41,193 nt of DNA, from contig NZ_FNAM01000046.1 of the NCBI RefSeq assembly GCF_900101845.1, positions 1 through 41,193 of the forward strand. Reading direction: 5' to 3'. This DNA is from Sporomusa acidovorans (lineage in GTDB: Bacteria; Bacillota; Negativicutes; Sporomusales; Sporomusaceae). A program made the position numbers and the translations under genes. Of this stretch, positions 24,653-32,104 are shown one piece after another. The stretch's first letter is position 1. The number at the start of each line of letters is the position of its first letter. A model generated the notes under the pieces. That model saw nothing but the letters and a program-made list of their open reading frames with translations, made no database searches and was not told where the DNA came from.

Positions 24653-25382
24653 TCATTTGCCGCTTATAGCATTATCCAATAATCCATCGGCATTATCAGC
24701 TTCTTTTTTACCAACTTTAGCTTCAAGAACGGATATCAGACTTTTCATCTGGGGCCTCCGTCAGTCCGGTATTAAAACCCATTCTAAAATGCCCCTGTAA
24801 TTGGGAATCAACACCAGTCATACTTGCCAGCGCAGATATGGTCGCGATCTCCCGGCTCTGAAAATCCAGGTTGTCGCGTCCAAAGATGTCCCCAAACAAA
24901 TGCCCTTTTAAAAACTCATCAATGATGGGAGCAAAACCAAAGGTATTAACTGACCCGCGGACGGGTACGCCCCCTATTAGTTTTGTCAGATTTTCTGTTC
25001 CAAGTTCGATTCTGTTTTTATTTGTAGGCAAGGGGGTTGCTTCCTTACCAATCTCGTCTTGAATTCCCTTCGATTTTCGTTCTTCTACGACGTTCATAAA
25101 GGTACTAAGCCCGTTCAAGCTACGCGGAAAGCCACAATAGGCGTACATCTGCACAAGCACTTCTTTGATTTCGTTAACAGTCAAACCAACTTCCAAGCCA
25201 TCATTTAAAGCCGTTTTCAGCCTCTCCAAATCGCCTTTGGCTGTGAAAGCCGCAATGGTGACGATACCTTGCTGTCTTGCGTTCAAGCCTCGATCATTTA
25301 TGTTTTTTGCCTCCGATATAGACGATAGACTAATCACAGTGATGAAAACCCCCACTAGAATTGCTGTGATTTTTCCATTCAT
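24653..25382 (-). pseudogene. exported carboxymuconolactone decarboxylase-like protein, frameshifted near its C-terminus
   Basis: Signal peptide (residues 1-25, ending ISEA), then two CMD/AhpD-like helical domains: QQGIVTIAAFTAKGDLERLK with VNEIKEVLVQMYAYCGFPRS, and, from about residue 150, APIIDEFLKGHLFGDIFGRD with LDFQSREIATISALASMTGV. As given, the frame leaves the family after GLTEA and stops at 24723. One base fewer in the G4 run at 24751-24754 restores QMKSLISVLEAKVGKKEADN and ends at 24653. The lone Cys region (YAYCGF) lacks the classic CxxC of AhpD. It follows the cupin gene by 26 bp, under promoter P2. Either sequencing error or recent decay; activity unknown. Confidence 0.78.
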
Positions 25383-25408
25383 GTTAGCTCCCCCCTTTAC
25401 TCTAAAAT

Positions 25409-25918
25409 CTAAATGATATCTTTTCCATTGTACTGATTATCAGTAACCTGCTCCAACCATTCAACGTTTTTTCCATCAAGCGCTTCTGTAATGAAAGCGA
25501 TATGAGTCATTCTAGAGGTTGGCGAGGCCCCATGCCAGTGTTTAACGCCAGGAGGACACCAAATGACATCACCTGCCTTGATTTCCATAATCGGCCCACC
25601 CCACACCTGTGTCCGACCGACACCTTCTGTAACGATCAAGTACTGTCCTGTTAGATGAATGTGCCATGCAGATCGGGCTCCTGGCTCGAAGGAAACAATA
25701 CCACCAATAAGGTGTGCTGAATTGTTTATGGGGAATAGAGGGTCAATGCGCACACTGCCTGTAAAATGTTCGGCCTCCCCTTTTAAGGAAGAATCCGATC
25801 CAGCTCGAAGAATTATTTGCGAATCTTTGTTTCCCACGGTGGCTATTGCTTTGCTGGTGAAAGCGCCCGCTGAGCCGAGCAGGAAAAGTGACAGGATTAT
25901 TACTGTAATTCGTCTCAT
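25409..25918 (-). CDS. exported cupin-domain protein
   Basis: A 169-residue protein with a Sec signal peptide (residues 1-24) and one cupin barrel. Metal-site motifs are WHIHLTGQYLIVTEGVG (His-x-His and downstream Gln) and GDVIWCPPGVKHWHG (second His). It resembles the cytoplasmic cupin at 30956-31372 (both end WLE-VTD-Y). Such cupins are regularly found with CMD and flavodoxin/AKR genes, and their reaction is not known. First gene of a two-gene operon with the CMD-like gene. ATG at 25918 follows AAGGAGAG. Promoter P2 lies 41-71 bp upstream. Confidence 0.85.
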   Translation of the reverse strand: MRRITVIILSLFLLGSAGAFTSKAIATVGNKDSQIILRAGSDSSLKGEAEHFTGSVRIDPLFPINNSAHLIGGIVSFEPGARSAWHIHLTGQYLIVTEGVGRTQVWGGPIMEIKAGDVIWCPPGVKHWHGASPTSRMTHIAFITEALDGKNVEWLEQVTDNQYNGKDII

Positions 25919-25958
25919 TTTATCTCTCCTTTTTTACTTATTGCAATACGTTTGTATT

Positions 25959-25989
25959 ATTGTACAACCTGGAGTTAACATTAGGTCAA
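25959..25989 (-). promoter_or_regulatory. MerR-type promoter P2 (cupin-CMD operon)
   Basis: Minus strand: TTGACC, 19-bp spacer containing TGTTAACTCC, TACAAT. The dyad is weaker than in P1, P4 and P5 but the central GTTAAC is kept. Confidence 0.7.
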
Positions 25990-26073
25990 GAGAATTTTTG
26001 AAAAAATTTACAACCTAATATCGTATATCAGAAATATATGACTGCAAATCTTAAAACTTTTTTTCATAGCAGC

Positions 26074-26104
26074 TTGACCTCGAGTTGACTTCAAGTGCTA
26101 TGTT
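26074..26104 (+). promoter_or_regulatory. orphan MerR-type promoter P3
   Basis: Plus strand: TTGACC, 19-bp spacer with CGAGTTGACTTCAAG, TATGTT. It is followed by a strong ribosome binding site AGGAGGTGA (26130-26139), but the start codon position coincides with the end of the opposite-strand GNAT gene (26144). The gene it served has been lost. Confidence 0.7.
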
Positions 26105-26143
26105 ATATGTATCTATGAGAGATTCTAAAGGAGGAGGTGAAAC

Positions 26144-26629
26144 TCATAAAGGCTGATATTTCTTTATCATAGTAACATAGTCAACACGATTACGTAGCCA
26201 CGCCGAACCTATCCCCGTCCATTTTGCACCACTTAGTACCAAGAAGATTGCACCGGAATAGATATCATTGTCGCATTCCTGGGCAATATTGATGGCAAAA
26301 GCCGTCAGTTCCCTTCCTAAGCCTTGCCCACGAAATTCTGGCGCAACCGCTATATAGTGTAAATGCATTTGTTTGTCACCAAGCTTTTTAAGTATGAGGA
26401 ATCCGGCCGGCTCATTATCTGACCGTAATAAATAGACATTGCCGACAAGCAATGCGGACATCTTCGCAGAAAGACAGGAAAATATTTGAGCCAGCCTTAG
26501 TCTGCGTTTCATTAGAACAAAATAGATATCATGCTCAAAAGCGGCGGCAAACATTTTTTTGATAACCGGCCAGTCTTGACAGGCGACACGAGTGATGCTT
26601 AGCTGCTGAGATTGTTTATTTATGCTCAT
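26144..26629 (-). CDS. GNAT-family N-acetyltransferase
   Basis: A 161-residue GCN5-related acetyltransferase. The acetyl-CoA binding motif is seen as MHLHYIAVAPEFRGQGLGRE (Arg/Gln-x-x-Gly-x-Gly/Ala) with LTAFAINIAQE following, and the preceding strand as AGFLILKKLGDK. No leader. The ATG at 26629 overlaps the stop of the LarB fragment by ATGA, so it was translated together with it. Substrate unknown. Its 3' end abuts an orphan promoter and ribosome binding site of the other strand, marking a rearrangement joint at about 26140-26147; the C-terminus (VTMIKKYQPL) may therefore be slightly altered. Confidence 0.82.
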   Translation of the reverse strand: MSINKQSQQLSITRVACQDWPVIKKMFAAAFEHDIYFVLMKRRLRLAQIFSCLSAKMSALLVGNVYLLRSDNEPAGFLILKKLGDKQMHLHYIAVAPEFRGQGLGRELTAFAINIAQECDNDIYSGAIFLVLSGAKWTGIGSAWLRNRVDYVTMIKKYQPL

Positions 26630-27030
26630 AATTTATTAATTATGCTGGCATTATACGCCGCGCCAAAACCGTTATCAATATTGACTACGCTTAAACCGCT
26701 TGCACAGCTGTTCAGCATAGTCAGCAGCGCTGCCAGACCGCCAAAGTTTGCTCCATAGCCAACACTTGTGGGAACAGCAATAATGGGTTTATCCACAAGT
26801 CCTCCTATAACGCTGGCAAGTGCTCCTTCCATACCTGCTACTACAATAACTACCTTGGCACCCCGAATAATATCGAGTTTGGCAAAAAGTCTATGAATGC
26901 CGGCAACTCCCACATCCACAATCTTTTCTATGCGATTTCCAAGAATAATTGCTGTTTCTACGGCTTCCTCCACTACCGGCAGGTCAGAAGTTCCTGCCGA
27001 AATAATGGCAATATAACTATCGGTAAGCTT
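26626..27030 (-). pseudogene. larB: LarB C-terminal domain fragment
   Basis: Reads KLTDSYIAIISAGTSDLPVV, VDVGVAGIHRLFAKLD, VVIVVAGMEGALASVIGGLV and PTSVGYGANFGGLAALLTML, then VVNIDNGFGAAYNAS, the conserved AIR-carboxylase-like catalytic half of LarB, the pyridinium-3,5-biscarboxylate mononucleotide synthase needed for the lactate racemase nickel cofactor. The N-terminal ~115 residues are missing. It is joined directly, out of frame, to the N-terminal part of LarC. A GTG at 26973 could start a shorter product, but a whole enzyme is not encoded. Confidence 0.78.
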
Positions 27031-27731
27031 TTCTTCTCTCCTGTAAATGTGCCTACATTGGCCGCTAATATCGCGGCCCCGGTAGGAGTAGTAGTTTCAA
27101 AAGGAACTAAGCCTAATTTAACCGGTATATCCTTCAAAATTTCAACAGTCGCAGGAGCGGGAATGGGAATGATACCGTGGACGCATTTTACAAACCCGCC
27201 TCCAAGTTGAACCGATGAAGCCATAATTTTGTCTACCTTTAGATACTCTAAACACACGGCAGCTCCAACAATATCAACAATCGAGTCAACAGCCCCAACC
27301 TCATGGAAATGCACTTCATAAAGTGATTTTCCATGAACCTTCGCCTCAGCCTCCGCCACCTTCGTAAAAATGGCCAAGCTTAACTCTTTTACCTTATCAC
27401 TCAGACGGCTGTTTATGATTATATTTTCAATATCTTTTAAATTTCTATGAGCATGGTGGGTATGCCCCTTTTCCGACTCCATTTCCGTCTGCACCTCATG
27501 ATGGTGATCCTGCCTATGATTATGCATTTCTTCTTTTAAGAGCACATCCACTCTGGTTCCACTTATCCCACTTTTATTATCCTTTTTTACCTGCAGCGCA
27601 TATTCTGCGTCCAGATTGAGCTTAGCTAACTCCAGCCTTAAATAATGCTCATCCACTCCTAAATCCAGTAACGCACCCAGATTCATGTCACCGCTAATGC
27701 CGCAAAAGCAGTCATAATATAACACGTTCAT
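26973..27731 (-). pseudogene. larC: LarC N-terminal fragment
   Basis: From ATG 27731 (after GGAGAG): MNVLYYDCFCGISGDMNLGA, the LarC (nickel insertase for the pincer cofactor) start, a His-rich loop (HNHRQDHHH and GHTHHAH, likely nickel-binding), KVHGKSLYEVHFHEVGAVDS and PVKLGLVPFETTTPTGAAIL. After NVGTFTGE (about residue 235 of a usual ~400) the frame enters LarB DNA and stops at 26973. The C-terminal catalytic part is absent. In some lactobacilli larC needs a programmed frameshift between larC1 and larC2, but here what follows is larB, not larC2. Confidence 0.78.
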
Positions 27732-27785
27732 TATAAAACTCTCCATTACATAATTTTTCGGTGGCTATTGCGATAGTCTCAGGAT

Positions 27786-28940
27786 TTAACTGCCAAAAAG
27801 TTTAACAGCCTGTTTCATTTTATTTATAACTTCTACACCGAATGGGCAGTTTTTCATACAGTGCCCGCATTCTATGCATTCATTTGCATGATGTTCTAAT
27901 AAATCATAATGATTCTTTATTGTTTCAGGAACACGATCTTGGATCAATGCTAAATCCAGATATTTATTTACGGATGCAATATCTATCATTTTCGAACAGG
28001 GCGCACAATGTCCGCAATACATGCAATGTCCGCTAAATGAACTTCTCGGTGCATTGGCAAGAATTTCACTGTAATCTTTTTCTGTATTACTGACAGTGAC
28101 ATAGGCTGTTGCTGCCAGTATTTGATTTGTATCAGCAACGCCAACCATCACGGACGCAACTGCTGGTCTAGTTAAACAGTAATGTAAACATTGTACTGGA
28201 GTCATTGCCTTCTCAAAGGGCGATTCTTTGTCGCTTAGCAGCACGCCGGCAGCATATCCTTTCATAACAGTTAACGCGACGCCCGCATTTTGACAAGTGT
28301 GATATAACTCATCACGTTTTGGATCAATGCCTTTATAAATTCTGTTTTTAAAAGTACTTTCTTCAAAAAGTATGTCTACATCCTCACTGGCTGGCAGCAT
28401 ATCATAAGCAGGGTTGATGCTAAATAAAATTACATCAATTATTCCCGTTTCCACGGCTCTAAAAGCAATGTCTGGATTATGCGTAGATAGTCCTAATGAC
28501 GTAATGATGCCTCTTTCTTTTAATTCTTTTGCATAGTTAATGATTTCTCCATGAAAAATGTTATCAAAATCCTTTTGATCATCCACATAATGAATCATCC
28601 CTACATCAACATAATCTACCTGCAATCTAATTAATAAGTCCTCAAAGGCATTGACAACTTCATTAAAATCTCGGGTACGCCGGTATTGTCCGTTATCCCA
28701 GGTAGAACATAGATGTCCTTCAATAACAAAACTGTTACGAGGATATTTTCGTAATGCTTGGCCGACATTACTCCTGACTTCCGGATTTGAATTATATATA
28801 TCAAAAAAATTAATACCTTCTTTGATAGCACAATCAAGCATTTCTTCACAAGCTACATAACTTTTATTCTCAAAGCCTCCACCGCCAATACCAATGGCAC
28901 TTACTTTTATCCCTGTTCTGCCTAACACTCGATATTCCAA
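27786..28940 (-). CDS. aldo/keto-reductase-like Fe-S protein with non-canonical active site
   Basis: A 384-residue protein: an aldo/keto reductase barrel (residues 1-~290) followed by a ferredoxin-like tail with two Cys clusters, CMYCGHCAPCSKMIDI and CIECGHCMKNCPFGV, able to hold two 4Fe-4S clusters. In the AKR tetrad Asp (FFDIYNSN) and His (GMIHYVDD) are present, but the Tyr five residues after the Asp is Asn and the catalytic Lys position (FVIEGHLC) is His. The same replacements occur in the AKR at 32105. The start is TTG at 28940 behind GGAGGG. Cytoplasmic. Probably an electron-transfer or altered-chemistry AKR rather than a standard carbonyl reductase. The gene lies between lar remnants and the MATE fragment. 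Confidence 0.82.
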   Translation of the reverse strand: MEYRVLGRTGIKVSAIGIGGGGFENKSYVACEEMLDCAIKEGINFFDIYNSNPEVRSNVGQALRKYPRNSFVIEGHLCSTWDNGQYRRTRDFNEVVNAFEDLLIRLQVDYVDVGMIHYVDDQKDFDNIFHGEIINYAKELKERGIITSLGLSTHNPDIAFRAVETGIIDVILFSINPAYDMLPASEDVDILFEESTFKNRIYKGIDPKRDELYHTCQNAGVALTVMKGYAAGVLLSDKESPFEKAMTPVQCLHYCLTRPAVASVMVGVADTNQILAATAYVTVSNTEKDYSEILANAPRSSFSGHCMYCGHCAPCSKMIDIASVNKYLDLALIQDRVPETIKNHYDLLEHHANECIECGHCMKNCPFGVEVINKMKQAVKLFGS

Positions 28941-28990
28941 ATTAATCCCTCCATAACGAAGTTACCAAAGCCGGATTTGCCGATTAGCAG

Positions 28991-29200
28991 TTAAATTGCC
29001 TGAAACCCAGTCCATTTGCCGCTCACATACCGGTAGACAAAAATGATCGACTTAACAATCCAATCAATAAACATCGCTACCCATGTGCCGAACATTCCCA
29101 TATCAAAATAAATACTGAAGAGATAAGCGAGGGCAATACGGCAAAAAATCATAGTCAAAGTACCAACAAATTTATTTGATGCTACTATTTTCTGCGCCAA
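28991..29200 (-). pseudogene. MATE efflux transporter C-terminal fragment
   Basis: About 69 residues, FVGTLTMIFCRIALAYLFSI, GMFGTWVAMFIDWIVKSI and VYRYVSGKW, match the last membrane helix region of MATE-family multidrug/Na+ antiporters. The first eleven helices are absent and there is no proper start. A remnant of deletion just downstream of the DUF4405 gene. Confidence 0.7.
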
Positions 29201-29231
29201 GCTTGTGCCTCCTGTTACCCGTTTTGGCTTG

Positions 29232-29915
29232 CTAATATAATCCTCCCTGTTTTTTAATGTTAAGCACTTGTAACAAATAATAGGTTATGCCGACATAGCA
29301 GCCCATAATCGCAAAATAATCCAGCAAAAACCCGCGAAGAGAAATTTCTGCTCCCCACCCCGCAAAGTTATGCTGCATGAGAAGATTGTCTCCGATCTGA
29401 TTTACAAAGGATGCGTAAATACCGTAAGTAATGACAATAATGGATACACTGCGGCTCATTATGATCCAACCGCGACTGGCACCATCAATATGCAGCCAAT
29501 TCTTGCACTTCGCCACAAGCATTTCCCAGTGAAATCCCAAATGCACGGCTGCGAGGATAAAACTCGCATAGGCTGATCCCTGATGCAGCTCATGCATGAA
29601 GAGACTACTGCTTCGTATGCCTAGCGGCGCAAACACTGTCACCGAAATCAACACACCGGTTACAAATACCGTGACCATCGCAACCACCAAAAGCAGATTG
29701 GTAAGATTCATGAGTATGCGTCTAAGACTCTGCTTACCCTTGAAAAAATACCCATACCAGCGCCAATTCAACATATTATGCAAAATAAAAAGCAAGGCGA
29801 GAACCACCCCACCAATTTCATGTGAGCTATTCCCGATATAACGATAATTCATAACCACCAGCAAAAGGCCAGTCATTATTATATTCAATATATTTCTAGT
29901 CAACGTTTTTTTCAT
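29232..29915 (-). CDS. DUF4405 membrane protein (probable haem-b-type)
   Basis: A 227-residue protein with about five to six membrane helices: ILNIIMTGLLLVVMNYRYIG, HEIGGVVLALLFILHNMLNW, LLLVVAMVTVFVTGVLISVT, FMHELHQGSAYASFILAAVH and LGFHW. The His pairs at helix positions are the pattern of DUF4405, which looks related to di-haem cytochrome b domains. ATG at 29915, 31 bp after the flavodoxin stop (29947), so it is in the operon CFxC protein - flavodoxin - DUF4405 under promoter P4. It is the intact relative of the chimera at 20913. Proposed role: passing electrons between the membrane pool and the exported flavodoxin (inference). Confidence 0.82.
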   Translation of the reverse strand: MKKTLTRNILNIIMTGLLLVVMNYRYIGNSSHEIGGVVLALLFILHNMLNWRWYGYFFKGKQSLRRILMNLTNLLLVVAMVTVFVTGVLISVTVFAPLGIRSSSLFMHELHQGSAYASFILAAVHLGFHWEMLVAKCKNWLHIDGASRGWIIMSRSVSIIVITYGIYASFVNQIGDNLLMQHNFAGWGAEISLRGFLLDYFAIMGCYVGITYYLLQVLNIKKQGGLY

Positions 29916-29946
29916 GTTCCTTCCATTCTATTTACAGATTATCCAT

Positions 29947-30588
29947 TCACTCGCCAAAACCAACCTTGCTCAGCCAGGCAAGAATATCCTTTTGGGCATA
30001 TGTTTTACTTCCATTAAGCACAAGTTCATTCAATACCCGTGACTTCGGTGCAAGTTTTTTGATATCTTCTAAGTTATGACCTGGACCATAGCCGCCATGC
30101 GTGCAGAACGGAATGATCGTCTTGCCGGCAAGGTCAGATTCAGCCAGGAATGAGGCAACCGGCGGAGCAATCGTATACCACCAAATCGGCGTTCCCACAA
30201 AAATAACATCATAAGCTGCTAAAGATTCCACCTTCGCCTTGAGAGGCGGCTTAAAGCCTGATTCGATTTCCTGTTTCCCCTGCTTTACCACAGTATCATA
30301 GTCGGCAGAATACGGCGTAAGGGGCTGAAGCTCAACAATATCACCGTCAACACTCTGCCGAATCTGCTCAGCGATAATACGCGTATTGCCTGAATAAGAA
30401 AAATAAACCACCAACGCCTTTTTATCCTTCGGAATATTGGGTACCGTTTCACCTGTTTGCGAAGCTGCGGCTGCTGTATGAGCTGCTTGAGAAGGCGCAA
30501 ATACTGCCGCCGGTTTCTGCAAGGCTGCCATCGCCGCAAACGCACCTACCGCAGCCACAGCAACCATCAGTACAATATATTTTTTCAT
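29947..30588 (-). CDS. flavodoxin with N-terminal signal/anchor
   Basis: A 213-residue protein: N-terminal hydrophobic segment (MKKYIVLMVAVAAVGAFAAM), an Ala-rich linker to about residue 48, then a flavodoxin domain with VVYFSYSGNTRIIAEQIRQS (FMN loop SGNT), PLTPYSADYDTVV, GTPIWWYTIAPPVASFLAES and PFCTHGGYGPG. No lipobox Cys, so it is either cleaved by Sec peptidase or membrane-anchored. It is close in sequence to the cytoplasmic flavodoxin at 31425-31901. It lies 32 bp after the CFxC small gene, so both use promoter P4. An externally located flavodoxin must acquire FMN outside or be exported folded; this is unusual. Confidence 0.85.
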   Translation of the reverse strand: MKKYIVLMVAVAAVGAFAAMAALQKPAAVFAPSQAAHTAAAASQTGETVPNIPKDKKALVVYFSYSGNTRIIAEQIRQSVDGDIVELQPLTPYSADYDTVVKQGKQEIESGFKPPLKAKVESLAAYDVIFVGTPIWWYTIAPPVASFLAESDLAGKTIIPFCTHGGYGPGHNLEDIKKLAPKSRVLNELVLNGSKTYAQKDILAWLSKVGFGE

Positions 30589-30620
30589 CCCTGTATTCCT
30601 CCAACTTTGTCCACATGCAC

Positions 30621-30776
30621 TTATCTTTGTCCAGACTCATTTACCAGTTCTTGTGCCATCCGGCCATAATCCTCATCTGACACATAATTACTGCAGATAA
30701 AACATTTCAACCATAAAATTGAACTACATGCGCCAACTACCATCATAACAGCAAAAATACCAGTCAATTTTTTCAT
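30621..30776 (-). CDS. 51-residue anchored CFxC small protein (copy 2)
   Basis: ATG at 30774-30776 (GGTGAG upstream), TAA at 30621-30623. The product begins MKKLTGIFAVMMVVGACSSI, one membrane segment, followed by KCFIC and ending DEDYGRMAQELVNESGQ. Homologous to the product at 20088-20246 in start, CFxC motif and acidic C-terminal helix. First gene of the operon small protein - flavodoxin - DUF4405, 46 bp after the -10 of promoter P4. In the other cluster the small gene follows the flavodoxin, so the association with flavodoxin is kept while the order is not. Confidence 0.74.
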   Translation of the reverse strand: MKKLTGIFAVMMVVGACSSILWLKCFICSNYVSDEDYGRMAQELVNESGQR

Positions 30777-30821
30777 TGCACTCACCTTCATCCTGCAAAT
30801 TTACATTTTGTATATGCAAGG

Positions 30822-30852
30822 ATCTTATCACTTTGAGTTAACTCAAAGTCAA
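30822..30852 (-). promoter_or_regulatory. MerR-type promoter P4 (small protein-flavodoxin-DUF4405 operon)
   Basis: Minus strand: TTGACT, 19-bp spacer, TAAGAT. The spacer and edges form the perfect 20-bp palindrome ACTTTGAGTTAACTCAAAGT (30830-30849), identical to that in P5. Confidence 0.78.
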
Positions 30853-30887
30853 TAGCTTTTTATTAGTATTTTAATTTTTAAAATCTA

Positions 30888-30929
30888 CAGGGTGCTGTAC
30901 TGACGAGAATTCGCCAACACAACACCCTG
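30888..30929. terminator. imperfect hairpin after the cupin gene
   Basis: CAGGGTG and CACCCTG ends with further partial pairing inside. Shares ACAACACCCTG with the hairpin at 24434-24468. Situated between the cupin stop (30956) and promoter P4, so it probably separates the two transcripts. Confidence 0.45.
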
Positions 30930-30955
30930 ATATATATCCAATAATAGCAAATTGA

Positions 30956-31372
30956 CTAATCTAAGTTGTGATATTCATCGTCGGTAACCGGCTCCAACCA
31001 TCGTGCCGGACCAGCCTGACAGTTAGTTTCAATGGAAAGGTGTACAAACCAGCTATCTTTGGCGGCACCATGCCAATGCTTCACATTTGCAGGAATTTTG
31101 ACAACGTCGCCTGCCATAAGTTTGCGCGCTAATTTTCCTTCTTCCTGGTACCAACCTCTGCCACCTGTAACCAAGAGAATCTGACCGCCCGGATGCTTAT
31201 GCCAATTATTGCGGCAGCCCGGCTCAAATGTTACATTGCCAATCGGACAGTTGAATTCCTTGTCACCTGACACCAGCATCTCCAGATAGGCCTGACCAGT
31301 AAAGTATTTGTTGAACGGTTCCGGCATTTTGCTGCCTTTTGGAAAAATTACGCTATCGCTTATATTATTCAT
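30956..31372 (-). CDS. cytoplasmic cupin-domain protein
   Basis: A 138-residue single cupin barrel without leader. Metal motifs: WHKHPGGQILLVTGGRG (His-x-His, Gln) and GDVVKIPANVKHWHGAAKD (second His pair). Related to the exported cupin at 25409 (shared ANVKHWHG/PGVKHWHG and WLEPVTDDEY). ATG at 31372 follows AAAGGAGAG. It is 52 bp after the flavodoxin stop (31425), so the two form an operon under P5. Cupins of this type accompany flavodoxin/AKR/CMD genes in many Firmicutes and Bacteroidetes; the reaction is unknown, perhaps detoxification of small oxidised compounds. Confidence 0.84.
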   Translation of the reverse strand: MNNISDSVIFPKGSKMPEPFNKYFTGQAYLEMLVSGDKEFNCPIGNVTFEPGCRNNWHKHPGGQILLVTGGRGWYQEEGKLARKLMAGDVVKIPANVKHWHGAAKDSWFVHLSIETNCQAGPARWLEPVTDDEYHNLD

Positions 31373-31424
31373 TGAAATCTCTCCTTTATTGTTTATTGGA
31401 GTTTATTCCTTAGTTTGCTTCAGC

Positions 31425-31901
31425 TTATTTTACACCAAGCTTTTTTAGCCAGGACTCAACCTGCGAATCCTTTGCCGTGTTGCCGTAAATAGCAAGGCCA
31501 GCTAGCACGGTCGAGGCAGGACAGAGTTTTCTGACTGCTGCTTCAATATTTCCGGCACCGCCTCCGCCGTGGGTACAAAACGGTACAACAGTTTTCCCGG
31601 AAAAATCGCAGTTTTCCAAAAAGGTTGCAACCGGTGGTGCAATTGTGTTCCACCAATTCGGCGTGCCGATAAAAATCTGATCATAGGTTGTAATATCCTT
31701 GATCGTGGTTTTGAGTACCGGGCGAAAACCCGCCTGGATTTCTCTCTTAGCCTGTTCCACGACTGTATTGTAGTCGCTGGGATAGACTTTTTCAGGTTCC
31801 AGTTCGCAGAGCATCCCGCCAATTTCCTGTTCAATCAGCTTCGCCAGCTTACGCGTGTTGCCAGAATGCGAATAATACACAATCAAAATATTGTTATTCA
31901 T
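31425..31901 (-). CDS. cytoplasmic flavodoxin
   Basis: A 158-residue flavodoxin: ILIVYYSHSGNTRKLAKLIE (FMN loop SGNT), EPEKVYPSDYNTVVEQAKRE, GTPNWWNTIAPPVATFLENC and PFCTHGGGGAG. No leader, unlike the relatives at 20261 and 29947. Start at ATG 31901; a TTG just before it is closer to the GAGGAG site but less likely. Driven by promoter P5, back to back with P6 of the Tat-AKR gene, so the flavodoxin-cupin operon and the AKR gene form a divergently controlled pair. Confidence 0.86.
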   Translation of the reverse strand: MNNNILIVYYSHSGNTRKLAKLIEQEIGGMLCELEPEKVYPSDYNTVVEQAKREIQAGFRPVLKTTIKDITTYDQIFIGTPNWWNTIAPPVATFLENCDFSGKTVVPFCTHGGGGAGNIEAAVRKLCPASTVLAGLAIYGNTAKDSQVESWLKKLGVK

Positions 31902-31960
31902 CAAAAAAACTCCTCTCGTTTATCTATAGCTCACAAGCTTTGGATTTGTTTTACGATCAT

Positions 31961-31991
31961 AGGTTATCACTTTGAGTTAACTCAAAGTCAA
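31961..31991 (-). promoter_or_regulatory. MerR-type promoter P5 (flavodoxin-cupin operon)
   Basis: Minus strand: TTGACT, 19-bp spacer, TAACCT, with the same 20-bp palindrome ACTTTGAGTTAACTCAAAGT (31969-31988) as P4. Confidence 0.78.
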
Positions 31992-32041
31992 GAGCAGTTT
32001 TTTATTTTTTTAAGGTTGCGGCATAAATTTATAAAATCCCC

Positions 32042-32072
32042 TTGACTTAGAGTTGACTTCAAGTGGTATGCT
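32042..32072 (+). promoter_or_regulatory. MerR-type promoter P6 (Tat-lipoprotein AKR gene)
   Basis: Plus strand: TTGACT, 19-bp spacer TAGAGTTGACTTCAAGTGG, TATGCT. The dyad is close to that of orphan promoter P3. Starts 33 bp before the AKR start codon. Confidence 0.75.
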
Positions 32073-32104
32073 AGGTTTCATTAGAAAAAACTGGAGGCAT
32101 TATC

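Noticed and set aside
26626..27731. Programmed larC1/larC2-type ribosomal frameshift
   Set aside because: The sequence after the frame change is LarB, not the LarC C-terminus, so the known larC frameshift does not explain it.
24420..31000. CRISPR array suggested by repeated TTGAGTTAACTCAA-like motifs
   Set aside because: The repeats are far apart, single, palindromic and placed at promoters; there are no regular spacers or cas genes.
31569..32045. 158-codon plus-strand frame
   Set aside because: Antisense to the flavodoxin and runs through promoter P5.
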